The notes under the pieces are model-generated. The model did not search any database. It was not told the DNA's origin and worked only from the letters and a program-made list of their open reading frames with translations. Both the position numbers and the translations under genes were made by a program. A DNA stretch of 51,343 nucleotides, from NCBI GenBank assembly GCA_016935755.1, contig JAFGQI010000066.1, positions 1-51,343 of the forward strand. Direction: 5' to 3'. This DNA comes from Anaerolineales bacterium. Lineage in GTDB: Bacteria; Chloroflexota; Anaerolineae; Anaerolineales; UBA4823. This document shows positions 51,101 through 51,343 of this stretch, piece after piece; within the stretch, counting starts at the first letter, position 1; the number at the start of each line of letters is the position of its first letter.

Positions 51101-51343
51101 TTATCCAAGTTTGAGCAGCAGTTTAACCTCGGGCCAGATGAAGGGCGCGACCAGCAGGGCTCCCAGGGCCAAAGCCCCCAGGGCCAGAATTATGGAGGAG
51201 AAGGGCAGCTGCAGCAGCAGAAAGCTGAGCAGAGCTGCTCCAGCGGATGCCAGAAACACGCGCAGCAGCGTTGCGCGCACCTGCAGCACGCCGGGGACGC
51301 GGCGTGCAAGCAAGAACAGTAGAAGCAGAGCCTCGCCGGTGAA
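51101..51343 (-). CDS. C-terminal end of a multi-helix membrane protein (cut by window edge)
   Basis: The frame is open from the window edge (FTGEALLLLFLLARRVPGV...) to the stop at 51101. It has two or three hydrophobic helices and ends APFIWPEVKLLLKLG. The pattern resembles the last helices of polysaccharide flippases (Wzx/MATE-like), but this is only a guess from 80 residues. It lies 8 nt upstream of the protease gene, likely in the same operon. Confidence 0.5.
   Translation of the reverse strand, partial: FTGEALLLLFLLARRVPGVLQVRATLLRVFLASAGAALLSFLLLQLPFSSIILALGALALGALLVAPFIWPEVKLLLKLG

Overview
The window looks like chromosomal DNA of a Chloroflexota bacterium, probably class Anaerolineae. 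The reasons are a moderately GC-rich composition, many large lipoprotein substrate-binding proteins with Val/Glu/Lys- or Thr/Pro-rich linkers after the lipobox, Thr-Pro 'TPTLTP' linkers, a secreted S8 protease with an aromatic/Arg-Lys C-terminus, and a mix of housekeeping genes with peptide- and nucleoside-uptake operons. The taxonomy is inferred from gene style, not from a marker search. I see no insertion sequence, integrase, phage gene, CRISPR array or rRNA. The only RNA gene found is tRNA-Gln(UUG).

Layout. 1-3143: mobA divergent from an AmmeMemoRadiSam radical SAM enzyme, then a FemAB/CelD-like acetyltransferase. 3261-8791: a phospho-signalling island, with a degenerate PP2C-like domain anchored to an extracytoplasmic propeller-like region, a complete PP2C phosphatase, and a vWA-like/FHA membrane protein. 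8831-10962: xpt-guaA purine operon with its promoter. 11097-14969: maf, a MecA-type class B penicillin-binding protein, and rsgA. 15026-21788: the first oligopeptide-type ABC operon (ATPase D, ATPase F, binding protein, permease B, permease C), running from a perfect-consensus promoter to an intrinsic terminator. 21895-24740: ECF sigma factor, small protein and an orphan family-5 binding lipoprotein. 24793-35567: the second oligopeptide-type operon (binding protein, two permeases, ATPases D and F, a small two-helix membrane protein, a second D/F pair, a response regulator). 35588-38874: tRNA-Gln, glmU, CBS/CorC protein, cytidine deaminase. 38881-40544 (minus): DUF389-SH3 protein and a HAD hydrolase. 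40611-46916: a BMP-like lipoprotein and a complete BMP-type nucleoside ABC transporter. 46940-51343: P1B-type ATPase, S8 protease, and the cut end of a membrane protein.

Most notable points. (1) The 865-residue binding protein at 25007-27604 carries the landmark motifs of the family-5 (SBP_bac_5) fold in circularly permuted order: the normal C-terminal half comes first, then the normal N-terminal half, then an extra beta-rich tail. Two canonical paralogues in the same window show the usual order. Its operon also has a C-type permease with a roughly 195-residue extracytoplasmic insert and a divergent D/F ATPase pair, so this may be a distinct transporter type. (2) The binding-protein cistron of each of the three ABC transporters has a GAAAGGAGG or GGAAGGAGG motif 86-104 nt before its start codon, like the STAB-SD mRNA stabiliser, and a strong 13-15 bp hairpin right after its stop. 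This looks like a common device for raising binding-protein mRNA over permease mRNA. (3) Further oddities are an ECF sigma-binding protein operon, a P1B ATPase with CSC in place of CPC, and several genes with a -10-like box 6-7 nt before the ATG, suggesting leaderless transcripts.
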